From Actinomycetes bacterium (GTDB lineage Bacteria > Actinomycetota > Actinomycetes > S36-B12 > UBA10799): a stretch of 18,004 nucleotides of DNA. Below, one piece after another: positions 1 to 9,609 of the stretch. A model generated the notes under the pieces. That model worked only from the letters and a program-made list of their open reading frames with translations. It was not told the origin of the DNA and made no database searches. Position 1 is the stretch's first letter. Every line of letters begins with the position of its first letter. Location: the NCBI GenBank assembly GCA_029779995.1, contig JAKOZM010000528.1, forward strand, positions 1 to 18,004, in the 5' to 3' direction. The position numbers were made by a program, and so were the translations under genes.

Positions 1-28
1 AGAGCGCTATGTAGTGGTCGGTCGTCAC
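1..28 (-). CDS. nuoK: NADH-quinone oxidoreductase subunit K, first codons only
   Basis: Only the 5' end is present. A GTG start at 28-26 reads V-T-T-D-H-Y-I-A-L and then leaves the window. The GTG overlaps the nuoJ TGA by four bases (GTGA), and a strong GGGGAGGA ribosome binding site lies just upstream inside the nuoJ end. The assignment rests on position: nuoK follows nuoJ in the standard nuoA-N order, and the peptide resembles a NuoK N-terminus (short polar start, then tyrosine and hydrophobic residues). NuoK is a small three-helix antiporter-like membrane subunit of complex I. Too little is visible to verify its function. Confidence 0.7.
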
Positions 29-852
29 GAGTCCTCCCCAGGAATCTCCTCGATGGTCCCCGTGACCTCGTCGATGACGACGTTCCTGCCCCCTGCCACG
101 TCGTCGACCTCCTCGACATCGATCCGATCGACCTCTGAATGCCGCAGCGACATGGGCCGAGGCACCGAGATCTCGGCCACCGAGCCGTCCGGCAGCAGTG
201 CCGGGGTGTCGACGGCGTTGTGCCGCGCGTACACCCCAGGCGGCGGCAGCGGGCTGGGATGCTCCCCCGCGAAGCGCGCCTTGGACAGGTCACGCTGGGT
301 CGGGTTCGGCTGGTCGTGCTCGCGATGGGTGAGGATCATCGCGCCGAGCGCGGCGGTGATCAGCAGGGCTGAGGTCACCTCGAAGGCGAACACGTACTGG
401 GTGAAGATGAGTTCGGCGATGCCCTGCACGTTGCCGCCCCGGGCCGCGTTGGCCTCGGCCAGCGAACCCACCGGCATGTCGGAGGTGCCGCTACCCAGCA
501 GCCCGATCAGCAGGACGGCAAACCCGAGACCGAACAGGATGGCGGCCGGCCGCTGTCCCTTCACCGTCTCGATCAGGGAGTCCGACGAGTCCACGCCGAC
601 CACCATGAGCACGAACAGGAACAACATCATGATGGCGCCGGTGTAGACGATCACTTGGACCATGCCCAGGAACGCCGCGGAGAGGCTGACGTAGAGGATG
701 GCGAGATTGATCATGGTCATGGCCAGGAAGAGGGCGCTGTGAACGGCTTTGCGTGAGAAGAGCATGCCGAGTGCGCCGAGGACGGCCAACGCCCCACAGA
801 TCCAGAACACCGCCGCCTCCCCGGTGTTCTGTGCGGCCAACGTTGCGGTCAC
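25..852 (-). CDS. nuoJ: NADH-quinone oxidoreductase subunit J
   Basis: Membrane subunit of complex I. Five hydrophobic segments are visible at about residues 14-32, 39-58, 62-86, 103-121 and 155-174. The third contains the conserved run [12 protein letters not shown] (69-80), the family hallmark tied to conformational coupling between quinone reduction and proton pumping. The protein is 275 residues, much longer than the roughly 184 of E. coli NuoJ. The excess is a soluble, proline-containing and then strongly acidic C-terminal tail from about residue 177, a trait of actinobacterial NuoJ. The start is GTG, overlapping the nuoI stop by four bases (GTGA), with GGGAG upstream. The stop in turn overlaps the nuoK start. 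Identity is secure; the role of the tail is unknown. Confidence 0.95.
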   Translation of the reverse strand: MTATLAAQNTGEAAVFWICGALAVLGALGMLFSRKAVHSALFLAMTMINLAILYVSLSAAFLGMVQVIVYTGAIMMLFLFVLMVVGVDSSDSLIETVKGQRPAAILFGLGFAVLLIGLLGSGTSDMPVGSLAEANAARGGNVQGIAELIFTQYVFAFEVTSALLITAALGAMILTHREHDQPNPTQRDLSKARFAGEHPSPLPPPGVYARHNAVDTPALLPDGSVAEISVPRPMSLRHSEVDRIDVEEVDDVAGGRNVVIDEVTGTIEEIPGEDS

Positions 853-1397
853 GTAATGCTCCCTTCGACCGCGGGTTTGAGCGGCTCACCTGCCCCGGTG
901 ACCCGGCCCTCGTAGTAATCCTTCTCCGTCGCACCATCGACCATGTCGTGCGGGGGTGCGATCATGCCCGGCTGCAACGGTGCCAGCAGGTCATCCTTCT
1001 CGTAGATGAGCCGCTGCCGGCTGTTGTCCGCAAGTTCGAACTCATGGATCATCGTCAGCGCCCGGGTGGGACAGGCCTCGATGCACAGCCCGCAGCCGAT
1101 GCAGCGCAGGTAGTTGATCTGGTACACCCGGCCGTAGCGCTCGCCGGGGGAGAATCGGCCTTCGGCGGTGTTGTCGGCGCCCTGCACGAAGATCGCGTCG
1201 GCCGGACACGCCCAGGCGCACAACTCGCAGCCGATGCACTTCTCAAGGCCATCGGGATGGCGGTTGAGCTGATGCCGGCCGTGGTAGCGCGCCTTCGGGG
1301 GGACCTTCTCCTCGGGGTACTGCTCGGTGACCTTCTTGCGGAACATCGTCGCGAAGGTCGTCGAGAAACCCTTGATCACGGGAGGGACGTCAGGCAT
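849..1397 (-). CDS. nuoI: NADH-quinone oxidoreductase subunit I (2x 4Fe-4S)
   Basis: A 182-residue ferredoxin-like subunit of the peripheral arm, carrying clusters N6a and N6b that pass electrons towards NuoB. Two perfect CxxCxxCxxxCP motifs are seen, with Cys 54/57/60/64 and Cys 99/102/105/109. The reading frame stays open upstream of 1397, but that part is arginine-rich shadow sequence of nuoH. The ATG at 1397 begins [11 protein letters not shown], is preceded by AGGAG at a good distance, and overlaps the end of nuoH by eight bases. The stop overlaps the nuoJ GTG. The length is within the family range. Identity is certain from the motifs and the operon position. Confidence 0.96.
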   Translation of the reverse strand: MPDVPPVIKGFSTTFATMFRKKVTEQYPEEKVPPKARYHGRHQLNRHPDGLEKCIGCELCAWACPADAIFVQGADNTAEGRFSPGERYGRVYQINYLRCIGCGLCIEACPTRALTMIHEFELADNSRQRLIYEKDDLLAPLQPGMIAPPHDMVDGATEKDYYEGRVTGAGEPLKPAVEGSIT

Positions 1398-2670
1398 TGC
1401 GCGGCTCCTGTTCCACAGCGGGGACCCTGGCTGGTTCCAGCAGGTCCTGCCCGGGCATGGGGGGTACCGGATGCCCGCCGGCGAACGGGTCGACAGGCTC
1501 CAGGAACGAGGCCTCCGCCGTCTCGGCCAGTTCCGCCCGGCGATCACGGCGGATCTGCGCCGCATACGAGGCCACGATGAGGATCAACACTGCGAACGAC
1601 ACCGCGACCAGGATCTTCATCACGTCGGAGCCATCCGGACCGAGGTTGTAACGGGCGATGGCCACCACAATGATCCAGGCCAGGGAGATCGGGATGAGGA
1701 TCTTCCAGCCGAAGCGCATGAACTGGTCGTAGCGCAGCCGCGGCAGGGTGCCGCGCAGCCAGATGAAGACGAAGATGAACGTCACGACCTTGCCCAGGAA
1801 CCACAGCATGGGCCACCAGCCCTGATTCGCGCCGTCCCAGATCGAGATGGGCCAGGGCGCTCGCCAGCCTCCGAGGAACAGCGTGGTGGCCAGGGCCGAC
1901 ACAGTGACCATGTTGATGTACTCGGCGAGGAAGAACATCGCGAATTTCAGTGACGAGTACTCGGTGTGGAAACCCCCGACGAGCTCACCCTCGGCCTCGG
2001 GCAGGTCGAACGGTGCGCGGTTGACCTCACCGACCATGGCTGTCGTGTAGATCATGAAGGACGGCAGCAGCAGCAGGATGAACCACAACTTCGTCTGCGC
2101 GTTGACGATCTCGGAGGTGGACATGCTGCCCGCATAGAGGAACACCGCGACGAACGACAGGCTCATCGCGATCTCGTAGGAGATCATCTGCGCCGTCGAT
2201 CGCAGGCCGCCGAGCAGCGGGTACGTCGATCCTGATGACCAACCGGCCAGGACGATGCCGTAGATGCCGATGGAGGCGATGGCCAGCACGTAAAGCACGC
2301 TGACGGGGAAGTCGGTGAGTTGCAGCATGGTCCGCGTACCGAAGATCGAGACCTCCGGCCCCAGCGGGATCACCGCCCAGGTCAGGAACGCCGGCACCGC
2401 CGACAGGATCGGGGCGAGGATGTATACCCCAAGTTCGACCTTGCGCGGGATGATCTCCTCTTTGAGGGCCAGCTTGATGCCGTCCATCAGCGACTGCAGC
2501 AGACCAGCCGGTCCGGCGCGGTTCGGGCCGATCCGGCTCTGCATCCAGGACACCACCCTGCGCTCGCCCCAGATCGTGAGGAGCACGATCACGACGAGCA
2601 GCACGAAGATGCCCAGGGTCTTCAAACAGATCAGCCAGAACGGATCGGTGCCGAAGCCTGCGACGTTCAT
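1390..2670 (-). CDS. nuoH: NADH-quinone oxidoreductase subunit H
   Basis: A multi-helix membrane subunit of 426 residues that forms the quinone-access chamber and links the peripheral arm to the proton-pumping arm. Diagnostic segments are [19 protein letters not shown] (36-54), the acidic quinone-chamber loop [20 protein letters not shown] (215-234) and [13 protein letters not shown] (306-318). About eight to nine hydrophobic helices are visible. After the last helix (about 353-373) there is an additional soluble tail of some 50 residues, basic and then proline-rich (PVPPMPG at 401-407), which E. coli NuoH lacks. The longer upstream reading frame is rejected: the ATG at 2670 has GGGAGGAT in front of it and overlaps the nuoG stop as ATGA. 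Confidence 0.96.
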   Translation of the reverse strand: MNVAGFGTDPFWLICLKTLGIFVLLVVIVLLTIWGERRVVSWMQSRIGPNRAGPAGLLQSLMDGIKLALKEEIIPRKVELGVYILAPILSAVPAFLTWAVIPLGPEVSIFGTRTMLQLTDFPVSVLYVLAIASIGIYGIVLAGWSSGSTYPLLGGLRSTAQMISYEIAMSLSFVAVFLYAGSMSTSEIVNAQTKLWFILLLLPSFMIYTTAMVGEVNRAPFDLPEAEGELVGGFHTEYSSLKFAMFFLAEYINMVTVSALATTLFLGGWRAPWPISIWDGANQGWWPMLWFLGKVVTFIFVFIWLRGTLPRLRYDQFMRFGWKILIPISLAWIIVVAIARYNLGPDGSDVMKILVAVSFAVLILIVASYAAQIRRDRRAELAETAEASFLEPVDPFAGGHPVPPMPGQDLLEPARVPAVEQEPRNA

Positions 2671-5084
2671 GACATCCTCCCGACGCTCACCCGCACGGTA
2701 TCGCCGCTGGTCGCGCCGACTTGCGCCAGGACGTTGGTTCCCGAGTTCGCCGGCACCCACACCACGCCAGCGGGCATGTCGGTGAGCAGCGCCGGCAGGG
2801 TCAGGGAACCCAGCTGACCGGTGATCGTCACCTCGTCCCCGTCGACGATCCCGAGATCGGCGGCGTTGACCGGGCTGATCCGCAGGACGGGCGGCCGGGC
2901 CGTGGCGGCCATGTACGGCTCCCCAGCCTGCATCACGCCATCGTCAAGCAGTTGATGCCAGGTGGCCAGGATCGCCTCGCCGGGCGCCGTGCGTGCGGCA
3001 GCCGACGGAGCAACCCGCGCGGCGGTACCAGGACCTGCTGGCAAGGCGGCGATCTCGGCACGCAGACTGCCCGGGTCGACCCGCCCGAAGTCCTCGAGCA
3101 TCTCGTCGACGATCGCTGCCAGCACACCGGCATCCGAGAGGATCAACGACTCGCGGAAGACCTGCGGGAACGTCCGCCGTCGGCCCTCCCAGTTCAGGAA
3201 CGATCCGGACTTCTCCGTCACGGCAGCGACCGGGAAGACCACGTCGGCTGCCAAGGTGGCGGCGTTGTGGTGGGTCGCCAGGGCGATGACCGCCGGCACC
3301 TGCGCGAAGCCGTCGACCAGCGCGGCCCCGTTGGGAACGTCCGCGGGGTCGAAACCGGCCACCACGAGGACGCGGTAGGGCGGTTCAGGTTCTTCGACCT
3401 CTTCGACCTCGACCAGTTCGGTGCTTGCCGCATCCGCCACGACCAGGTCGGTGTCCTGCTCTGCGGCGGCCGTGACCAGCCGGTCGATCACACCGGCGAA
3501 GCCCACTCCAGTGGGCAGGTCGCCCCAGGCCGATGGCGCAGCGCCGGGGAGAAGCCGCGCCTTCAAGGCCCCGCGCTCCCCCGCCCGACGCGGCACCCAC
3601 GCCAACCGGGCTCCGGTCGCCGCAGCGGTGTCAGCGGCCCAGGACAGCAGCCCGGGTGAACACGCGGCGCGCTCACCGACCATCAGCACGGCACCGGGCA
3701 ACCGCAACGCTTCCAGGACCTCTGGCGAGCCGCTCAGCGCCTCGATCTCCTGCCCCGGGCCCGCGGCGTACACGGTCGCATCGAGTTTCGACAACCCCGG
3801 TGAGGACCAGGGTGCGACGGCATACACCTTCGTCGCGCCCTTCGTCACAGCCTTGCGCAGCCGCAGGAACACGATGGGCGATTCGTCCTCGGGCTCGAAG
3901 GCCACCAGCACGACGGCCGGCGCGACATCGAGTTCGGCGTAGGTCGGGCCCTGAGTGCCGGCGAAACCGGCCAGGAAACCGGCTTCCTCGTCACTGCTGG
4001 GGCGGGCCCGGAAGTCGACGTTGTCGGTCTTGAGGATCTGCCGGGCGAACTTCGAGTAGGCGAAGGCATCCTCAGCCGTGAGCCGACCGCCCACGAGAAC
4101 AGCGGCACTGCCCACGCCCGCCTGCACCGCATCGGCGGCGACTCCGAGGGCTTCGGGCCAGGAGGCCACGCGCAGGTCCCCGGTGGCCTCATCGCGTACC
4201 AGCGGGTGGCTGATCCGGTCTTCGGTGAGGTAGGGGAAGCCGAACCGGCCCTTGTCGCAGTTCCACTCCTCGTTGACTGCCGGATCCGATCCGGCCAGCC
4301 GACGCTGGACCTCGCCCCGGCGGACGTCGGTACGCAGGGCGCATCCCGACGCGCAGTGCTCACAGATGGTGGGCACGCTGACCAGGTCGAACGGTCGGGA
4401 GCGGAAGCGGTAACGGGAGTTCGTCAGCGCCCCGACCGGGCAGATCTGCACGGTGTTGCCGGAGAAGTAGGAGTCGAAGGGGGTGTCCTCGCTGATGCCC
4501 ACCTGCTGCTGGGCGCCGCGCTCGAGCAGATCGATGAACGCGTCGCCGGCGATCTCGTCGGCGAACCGGGTGCAGCGAGCACATGACACGCAGCGCTCCC
4601 GGTCCAGCAGAATCTGCGCGCTGACGTTGATGGGTTTGGGGAACAGCCGCTTCTGACCTTCGAAGCGGCTCTCCGAGCGCCCGGCCGACATGGCCTGGTT
4701 CTGCAGCGGGCACTCGCCGCCCTTGTCACAGACCGGACAGTCGAGGGGGTGGTTGAGCAGCAGGAACTCCATGACGCCCTCCTGGGCGTCCTTGGCCACC
4801 TTGGAGGTGCGCTGGGTGTGCACAACCATGCCGTCGCCGACCGGGATGGCGCACGCCGGCTGCGGTTTCGGCTGCCCGGCGATCTCCACCAGGCACATGC
4901 GGCAGGCGGCCACCGGGTCGAGCAGCGGATGGTCGCAGAAGCGGGGCACCTCGATACCGAGCTGCTCGGCGGCCCGGATGATCAGCGTGCCCTTCTCGGC
5001 GGTCATCGAGACACCGTCGATCTGGAAGGCCACGTGCCCTTCCGGCACGGTCATCTCGCCGCTGCCAGGGTCTGTGACGGTCAT
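2667..5084 (-). CDS. nuoG: NADH-quinone oxidoreductase subunit G
   Basis: The largest peripheral subunit, 805 residues, carrying much of the electron wire from NuoF. Ligand sets seen: a 2Fe-2S site (N1b) at Cys 50/61/64/78; a 4Fe-4S site with one histidine (N5) at His 112 and Cys 116/119/125; a second 4Fe-4S site (N4) at Cys 165/168/171/215; and the optional N7 set CxxCxxxC-x27-C at Cys 241/244/248/276. A molybdopterin-oxidoreductase-like body follows. It ends in a beta-barrel of the dinucleotide-binding type (about 690-800), which is not expected to bind molybdenum in complex I. Around residue 558 there is an acidic VEVEEVEE insert made by a DNA tandem repeat. The ATG at 5084 overlaps the nuoF stop (ATGA), with GAGGTGAAGG upstream. 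Confidence 0.96.
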   Translation of the reverse strand: MTVTDPGSGEMTVPEGHVAFQIDGVSMTAEKGTLIIRAAEQLGIEVPRFCDHPLLDPVAACRMCLVEIAGQPKPQPACAIPVGDGMVVHTQRTSKVAKDAQEGVMEFLLLNHPLDCPVCDKGGECPLQNQAMSAGRSESRFEGQKRLFPKPINVSAQILLDRERCVSCARCTRFADEIAGDAFIDLLERGAQQQVGISEDTPFDSYFSGNTVQICPVGALTNSRYRFRSRPFDLVSVPTICEHCASGCALRTDVRRGEVQRRLAGSDPAVNEEWNCDKGRFGFPYLTEDRISHPLVRDEATGDLRVASWPEALGVAADAVQAGVGSAAVLVGGRLTAEDAFAYSKFARQILKTDNVDFRARPSSDEEAGFLAGFAGTQGPTYAELDVAPAVVLVAFEPEDESPIVFLRLRKAVTKGATKVYAVAPWSSPGLSKLDATVYAAGPGQEIEALSGSPEVLEALRLPGAVLMVGERAACSPGLLSWAADTAAATGARLAWVPRRAGERGALKARLLPGAAPSAWGDLPTGVGFAGVIDRLVTAAAEQDTDLVVADAASTELVEVEEVEEPEPPYRVLVVAGFDPADVPNGAALVDGFAQVPAVIALATHHNAATLAADVVFPVAAVTEKSGSFLNWEGRRRTFPQVFRESLILSDAGVLAAIVDEMLEDFGRVDPGSLRAEIAALPAGPGTAARVAPSAAARTAPGEAILATWHQLLDDGVMQAGEPYMAATARPPVLRISPVNAADLGIVDGDEVTITGQLGSLTLPALLTDMPAGVVWVPANSGTNVLAQVGATSGDTVRVSVGRMS
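3391..3414 (-). repeat. Short 9-bp tandem repeat inside nuoG
   Basis: On the coding strand GGTCGAAGA occurs twice in tandem, directly preceded by a third GGTCGA. It encodes the acidic stretch V-E-V-E-E-V-E-E in a linker of NuoG. The repeat keeps the reading frame. It may be a small slippage expansion or a short inserted coding repeat; nothing else marks it as mobile. Confidence 0.6.
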
Positions 5085-6382
5085 GCCTTCACCTCACTGA
5101 AAACCGTACTGGCGGCCGGATCGAACCTGACGTCGCTGGCCGTCGTGGTGCCCGCCTCGAACTCGTCGGCGAAGTACTTCATGGCTGCCGGGAACGGCGT
5201 TGCCGCGGCATCGCCGAGGGCGCAGAAGGACCTGCCCAGAATCTGCCCGCACACGTTGGTGAGGACGTCGAGCTGTTCGCGCTTGCCCGTGCCGGTGTTG
5301 AACCGGTGCACCAGATCCTTGATGAACCAGTTCCCCTCCCGGCAGGGTGTGCACTTGCCACACGACTCATGTTTGTAGAAGTCCTGCCAGCCCGTGATGG
5401 CACGTACCACCGAGGTCGTCTCATCGAACAGCATCGGCGTGCCGGTCCCGAGCATCGACCCGGCCTCCGCGATCGCCTCATAGGTCAGCGGGGTGTCCAG
5501 GTGTGCTGGGGTCAGCATGGGAACGCTGGACCCGCCGGGCAGCCAGAACTTCAGCTCGTGGCCCTCCCGGATGCCCCCGGCGTACTCGAGCAGTTCGGCC
5601 ATCGTGATCCCGAGCGGCGCTTCGTAGATACCCGGCCGGGCCACATGGCCCGAGACCGCGAACACCTTGAAACCCGGCGACTTCTCCGTGCCGAAGGAGC
5701 GGAACCAGTCGACGCCGTTGTTGATGATGTAGGCGATGTTCGTGATCGTCTCGACGTTGTTGACGACCGTCGGACTGGCGTACAAGCCGGCTACTGCCGG
5801 GAACGGCGGTTTGAGTCGCGGTTGACCACGACGGCCCTCCAGGGAGTCGAGTAGGGCCGTCTCCTCGCCACAGATGTAGGCGCCGGCCCCGGAGTGGATG
5901 ACCACGTCGAGGTCGAATCCGCTGCCCATGATGTTCGTGCCGACCAGGCCTGCCGCCCGGGCCTCGCGCACCGCGGCGTGCATGCGCCGGATGACGTGCG
6001 GCACCTCGCCGCGGATGTAGACGAACGCGTGGTTGGCGCGGATCGCGTACGAGGTGATGATGATGCCCTCGATCAGCGCCTGCGGGTTCGCGAGCATGAT
6101 CGGGATGTCTTTACAGGCACCCGGCTCGGACTCATCGGCGTTGACCACCAGGTAATGTGGCTTGCCATCGCCCTGCGGGACGAACGACCACTTCAGCCCC
6201 GTGGGGAATCCGGCTCCCCCGCGGCCGCGCAGCCCCGAGTCCTTGACCGCGGCGATGACCGCGTCCGGACCCATCTCGAAGGCCTTGGCCAGGGCGGTGT
6301 AGCCGCCATTGCGCCGGTAACCGTCCAATGTGAAGGAATCGGCCTGGTCCCAATGTGCGGTGATTACGGGGGTCAGCGGCAT
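5081..6382 (-). CDS. nuoF: NADH-quinone oxidoreductase subunit F (NADH/FMN site)
   Basis: The NADH-oxidising subunit of 433 residues: it takes a hydride from NADH onto FMN and passes electrons to 4Fe-4S cluster N3. The glycine-rich nucleotide segment GLRGRGGAGFPTGLKW spans 50-65. A second family signature runs from GAYICGEETALLDSLEGRRG (167-186) into QPRLKPPFPA. The N3 ligands are Cys 341/344/347 in ESCGKCTPCREGNW and Cys 387 in FCALGD. The length matches bacterial NuoF. The start ATG at 6382 shares one base with the nuoE stop (TGATG) and has AAGGTGAT in front. The stop overlaps the nuoG ATG. No residue expected for function is missing. Confidence 0.97.
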   Translation of the reverse strand: MPLTPVITAHWDQADSFTLDGYRRNGGYTALAKAFEMGPDAVIAAVKDSGLRGRGGAGFPTGLKWSFVPQGDGKPHYLVVNADESEPGACKDIPIMLANPQALIEGIIITSYAIRANHAFVYIRGEVPHVIRRMHAAVREARAAGLVGTNIMGSGFDLDVVIHSGAGAYICGEETALLDSLEGRRGQPRLKPPFPAVAGLYASPTVVNNVETITNIAYIINNGVDWFRSFGTEKSPGFKVFAVSGHVARPGIYEAPLGITMAELLEYAGGIREGHELKFWLPGGSSVPMLTPAHLDTPLTYEAIAEAGSMLGTGTPMLFDETTSVVRAITGWQDFYKHESCGKCTPCREGNWFIKDLVHRFNTGTGKREQLDVLTNVCGQILGRSFCALGDAAATPFPAAMKYFADEFEAGTTTASDVRFDPAASTVFSEVKA

Positions 6383-7032
6383 CAGATCACCTTGCCTTCG
6401 GGGGCTGCCATGTCGTGTGCCTGGGCGTACCGCAGCCCGGCCAGCATGAGCTCATCGGTGGCCGCAACGGCTCCGAGCCCGTCGTCGTCGATCCCGGACA
6501 GGGTGCGCTCGGCAGCCTTGAAGTCGCGGATGACCGGCCCGCGGGTGGAGGTGACCTCCCGGCCCGCGCGCAGATCCTCGATCAGCTGCCGGGCCTTCTG
6601 CGGGGTCATGTCGTCCATGAACTCCCAGTTCGCGGTCATCACCGGCGCGTGTGTGCACGCCGCCTGGCATTCGATGCGTTCCAGCGAGATCTTGCCGTCA
6701 GCGCTCACCTCATCGTGACCGACGCCGACCTCCTCGGACAGGGTCTGCCAGATCGCGTCGCCGCCCAGAATCCCGCAGCCGGGGTTGATGCAGACACCGA
6801 TGTGGTACTCCCCGACCGGCTCATGCTTGAACATCGTGTAGAAGGTGGACACGCCCTTCACCTCGGCGGTCGTCAGACCAAGCACCTCGGCACACATGAT
6901 GATGGCGTCCTCGGTGACATACCCCTCTTCCGACTGCGCCAAGTGCAGCATCGGCAGCAGGGCGCTGCGGGCATGCGGGTAGCGCGCGGCCAACTCGGCC
7001 ATCTCCGCGCGGGTCTGTTCAGTCAGTGCCAT
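6382..7032 (-). CDS. nuoE: NADH-quinone oxidoreductase subunit E (2Fe-2S)
   Basis: A 216-residue thioredoxin-fold subunit holding the 2Fe-2S cluster N1a beside the FMN of NuoF. The N-terminal helical region (LLPMLHLAQSEEGYV, 26-39) and the STFYTMF segment (62-68) are typical. The four ligands are Cys 81 and 86 (CINPGC) and Cys 122 and 126 (CQAAC). The C-terminal 60 or so residues extend beyond the E. coli protein, as in other actinobacterial NuoE. The ATG at 7032 shares its last base pair position with the nuoD stop (TGATG), and a GGAG lies about eleven bases upstream. Identity is clear. Confidence 0.96.
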   Translation of the reverse strand: MALTEQTRAEMAELAARYPHARSALLPMLHLAQSEEGYVTEDAIIMCAEVLGLTTAEVKGVSTFYTMFKHEPVGEYHIGVCINPGCGILGGDAIWQTLSEEVGVGHDEVSADGKISLERIECQAACTHAPVMTANWEFMDDMTPQKARQLIEDLRAGREVTSTRGPVIRDFKAAERTLSGIDDDGLGAVAATDELMLAGLRYAQAHDMAAPEGKVI

Positions 7033-8369
7033 CAGCGATCCACTCCACCCATCACGGGGTCGATACTTGCCACGGCCGCCACGACGTCGGCGACCTGTCC
7101 GCCCTCGCTCATCGCGGGGACGGCCTGCAGATTGTTGAAACTGGGGTCACGGAAGTGCACCCGGTAGGGCCGCGTGCCGCCGTCGGAGACCACGTGCACG
7201 CCGAGTTCACCCCGGGGCGCCTCAATGGCCACATACGCCTGTCCTGCGGGCACGCGGAAACCCTCGGTGACCAGCTTGAAGTGGTGGATCAGAGCTTCCA
7301 TGGACTGCCCCATGATGTGCCGGATGTGCTCCAGGGAGTTGCCCTGCCCGTCGGAGCCGATCGACAACTGCGCGGGCCAGGCGATCTTCTTGTCCTCGAC
7401 CATCACCGGTCCGGGCCGCAGCCTGTCCAGGCACTGCTCGACGATGTTCAAGCTCTGGTTCATCTCCCCGAGCCGGATCAGGAACCGACCGTAGGCGTCA
7501 CAGGAGGTGTTGGTGATCACGTCGAACTCATAGGTCTCGTAGCCGCAGTACGGCGCCATCTTGCGCAGATCCCACGGGTAACCGGTGGAGCGCAGGACCG
7601 GGCCAGTCATCCCCAGCGCGATACATCCGGTGAGATCGAGGTACCCGACGCCTTCGGTGCGGGCCGTCCAGATCGAGTTGTCCACCAGCAGGTTGGCAGT
7701 GTCCGGCAGGCGCTTGCGCAAGGTTGCCACGGTGTCCGCCACGAACTTCTCCGCACCGTCGGGCAGATCCTGGGCGACCCCACCGGGACGGACGTAGGCA
7801 TGGTTCATGCGCAGACCGGTGATGGTTTCCATCACATCGAGGACGTACTCGCGTTCCCGGAATCCGAACGTCATCGCGGTCAGCGCGCCGAGTTCCATAC
7901 CGCCGGTGGCCAGGCACACGAGGTGGCTGGAGATCCGGTTGAGTTCCATCAGCATGACCCGGATGGTGGTGGCCCGGTCCGGGATCTGCTCGGTGATGCC
8001 CAACAGTTTCTCCACGGCCAGGCAGTAGGCGGTCTCGTTGAACAGCGGAGCCAAGTAATCCATGCGCGTCACGTAGGTGACGCCCTGCGTCCACGTGCGG
8101 AACTCCATGTTCTTCTCGATGCCGGTGTGCAAGTAGCCGATACCGGAACGGGCTTCGGTGACCGTCTCCCCGTCGAGTTCGAGGATCAGGCGCAGCACGC
8201 CGTGGGTGGACGGGTGCTGCGGGCCCATGTTGACCACGACCCGCTGCTCCACACCCTCATCGCCGCGGACCTGATCCCAATCCCCGCCGGAGACCGTGAA
8301 GACCTTGCCCTGCGTGGTGTCGTAGGAGCCCGCCTCGTCGGCGGTCTCGTAGATGACCTCTTCGCTCAC
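7032..8369 (-). CDS. nuoD: NADH-quinone oxidoreductase subunit D (49 kDa homologue)
   Basis: Quinone-site subunit of complex I, related to the large subunit of NiFe hydrogenases but without metal ligands; 445 residues. The quinone-pocket loop [10 protein letters not shown] lies at 49-58 (His 52 and His 56), and RMDYLAP near 102-108 provides the conserved tyrosine (Tyr 105). The protein ends in the family-typical DPVMGGVDR. The frame is open as far as 8723, but the upstream part is the shadow of nuoC. The supported start is GTG at 8369 (V-S-E-E-V-I-Y), overlapping the nuoC stop as GTGA with GGGAG upstream. NuoD and NuoC are separate genes here, not fused as in E. coli. Confidence 0.95.
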   Translation of the reverse strand: MSEEVIYETADEAGSYDTTQGKVFTVSGGDWDQVRGDEGVEQRVVVNMGPQHPSTHGVLRLILELDGETVTEARSGIGYLHTGIEKNMEFRTWTQGVTYVTRMDYLAPLFNETAYCLAVEKLLGITEQIPDRATTIRVMLMELNRISSHLVCLATGGMELGALTAMTFGFREREYVLDVMETITGLRMNHAYVRPGGVAQDLPDGAEKFVADTVATLRKRLPDTANLLVDNSIWTARTEGVGYLDLTGCIALGMTGPVLRSTGYPWDLRKMAPYCGYETYEFDVITNTSCDAYGRFLIRLGEMNQSLNIVEQCLDRLRPGPVMVEDKKIAWPAQLSIGSDGQGNSLEHIRHIMGQSMEALIHHFKLVTEGFRVPAGQAYVAIEAPRGELGVHVVSDGGTRPYRVHFRDPSFNNLQAVPAMSEGGQVADVVAAVASIDPVMGGVDR

Positions 8370-9058
8370 TTGTACTCCCGGCGGTTGTCCGGCGGCGGCA
8401 CCGTTGCGCCTTTGTATTCCACGGGGATGCCGCCTAGGGGGTAGTCCTTGCGCTGCGGATGCCCGGCCCAGTCGTCGGGCATCTCGATACGGGTCAGGCC
8501 GGGGTGGCCGTCGAAGACGATGCCGAAGAAGTCGAACGTCTCCCGTTCGTGCCAATTGTTGCCCGGGTAGATCCCGACGATGCTCGGGAGGTGGGGGTCG
8601 GCGTCGGGGCAGGTCGTCTCGACGCTCAGGCGCCGGTTGTGCGTCATGCTCAGCATCGGGTAGTGCACGTGCAGCTCGCGGTTGAGGTCCTGCGGCCAGT
8701 GCACACCGCTGGCCCCCATGCACATCTCGAACCGCAGACCCGGGTGATCACGCAGGGTCCTCATGACCTCCAACAGGTGCTCACGGGCCACCTCGAGGGT
8801 GAGCTGATCGTGGGCGATGACGACCTTCTGGACAGCGGGTCCGAAGTGATCGCCGAGTTCCTCGGCCAGCGTGTCGAGCGCTTCGTCGTACCAGCCGCCG
8901 TAGGGTCGCGTGGCCGCCGGAGTGGCGATGGTGCGCCGCACGAGCCCGCCGTAGCCACTGACATCCGGCGTGCCGTCGATACCGAAGGCGCCGCGTCCGG
9001 TCGAAAGCACCTCCAGCGTTTCCGTGCCGGCGGGCACCACCTCGGGGTTCTCGCTCAC
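8366..9058 (-). CDS. nuoC: NADH-quinone oxidoreductase subunit C (30 kDa homologue)
   Basis: A 230-residue peripheral-arm subunit that packs against NuoD and the quinone site. The family signature is complete: ERE at 171-173, DFFGI at 176-180, GHP at 184-186 and RKDYPL at 203-208. The N-terminal 50 residues (glycine- and valine-rich, GYGGLVRR) look like the actinobacterial form. The open frame reaches 9325, but that extension is the shadow of nuoB. GTG at 9058 (V-S-E-N-P) overlaps the nuoB stop as GTGA and has AAGGGG upstream. The stop overlaps the nuoD GTG. Confidence 0.95.
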   Translation of the reverse strand: MSENPEVVPAGTETLEVLSTGRGAFGIDGTPDVSGYGGLVRRTIATPAATRPYGGWYDEALDTLAEELGDHFGPAVQKVVIAHDQLTLEVAREHLLEVMRTLRDHPGLRFEMCMGASGVHWPQDLNRELHVHYPMLSMTHNRRLSVETTCPDADPHLPSIVGIYPGNNWHERETFDFFGIVFDGHPGLTRIEMPDDWAGHPQRKDYPLGGIPVEYKGATVPPPDNRREYK

Positions 9059-9609
9059 CTCATCAGCCCCTTCATCTGCTCGCTGGGCAACGCCGACATC
9101 GCGGCCTGCTCCAGGTCGAGCACCTCGGCCTCCCGATGCGCGCCAAGCTTCTGGTGGCGCACCTGGTCGTGGATCTTGAGGATCGCGTCGATCAGCATCT
9201 CCGGACGCGGGGGGCAGCCCGGCAGGTACATGTCCACGGGCACGACATGATCGACGCCCTGCACGATCGCGTAGTTGTTGAACATGCCGCCGCTGGAGGC
9301 GCAGACCCCCATCGCCAACACCCACTTGGGGTTGGGCATCTGGTCGTAGATCTGGCGCAGCACCGGGGCCATCTTCTGGCTCACCCGGCCCGCCACGATC
9401 ATCAGGTCGGCCTGGCGCGGCGAGGCGCGGAAGACCTCCATGCCGAACCGGGCCAGGTCATAGCGGGGTGCGCCACTTGCCATCATCTCGATCGCGCAGC
9501 ACGCCAGACCGAACGTCGCTGGCCACATCGAGTTGCGCCGGGCGTACCCGGCGAGGCCCTCGACGGTGGTCAGCAGAATCCCACTGGGCAGCTTCTCTTC
9601 AAGACCCAT
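9055..9609 (-). CDS. nuoB: NADH-quinone oxidoreductase subunit B (cluster N2)
   Basis: A 184-residue subunit carrying the terminal 4Fe-4S cluster N2, which reduces the quinone. The ligand set is intact: the tandem Cys 37-38 in LACCAIEM, Cys 103 in GVCASSGG and Cys 132 in PGCPPRPE. The N-terminal extension of the open frame to 9843 is nuoA shadow. The ATG at 9609 begins [10 protein letters not shown], shares one base with the nuoA stop (TGATG), and is preceded by GGAG. The C-terminal 30 residues, charged and partly helical, are slightly longer than in E. coli. Confidence 0.96.
   Translation of the reverse strand: MGLEEKLPSGILLTTVEGLAGYARRNSMWPATFGLACCAIEMMASGAPRYDLARFGMEVFRASPRQADLMIVAGRVSQKMAPVLRQIYDQMPNPKWVLAMGVCASSGGMFNNYAIVQGVDHVVPVDMYLPGCPPRPEMLIDAILKIHDQVRHQKLGAHREAEVLDLEQAAMSALPSEQMKGLMR

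Noticed and set aside
753..1580. A 275-codon open frame on the plus strand, opposite nuoJ, nuoI and nuoH
   Set aside because: Arginine- and proline-rich shadow sequence with no start signal and no domain.
2667..5084. NuoG as a molybdenum-dependent formate dehydrogenase-like enzyme
   Set aside because: The C-terminal domain looks molybdopterin-oxidoreductase-like, but the N-terminal ferredoxin clusters, the N7 spacing and the place between nuoF and nuoH make it the complex I subunit.
5894..6718. A 274-codon open frame on the plus strand, opposite nuoF and nuoE
   Set aside because: It crosses two confirmed genes and reads as unstructured shadow sequence.
7026..8444. A 472-codon open frame on the plus strand, antisense to nuoD
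   Set aside because: It is a shadow of the high-G+C third codon positions of nuoD. It has no recognisable domain, is rich in H/R/V/G/D, and lies opposite a certain gene.
8370..8723. N-terminal extension of NuoD (and similar extensions of NuoB, NuoC, NuoH, NuoI and the lipoprotein)
   Set aside because: The extra residues are arginine/alanine/proline-rich shadows of the preceding gene. In each case a start with a ribosome binding site and stop-start overlap, or a signal peptide, sits at the family-typical N-terminus.
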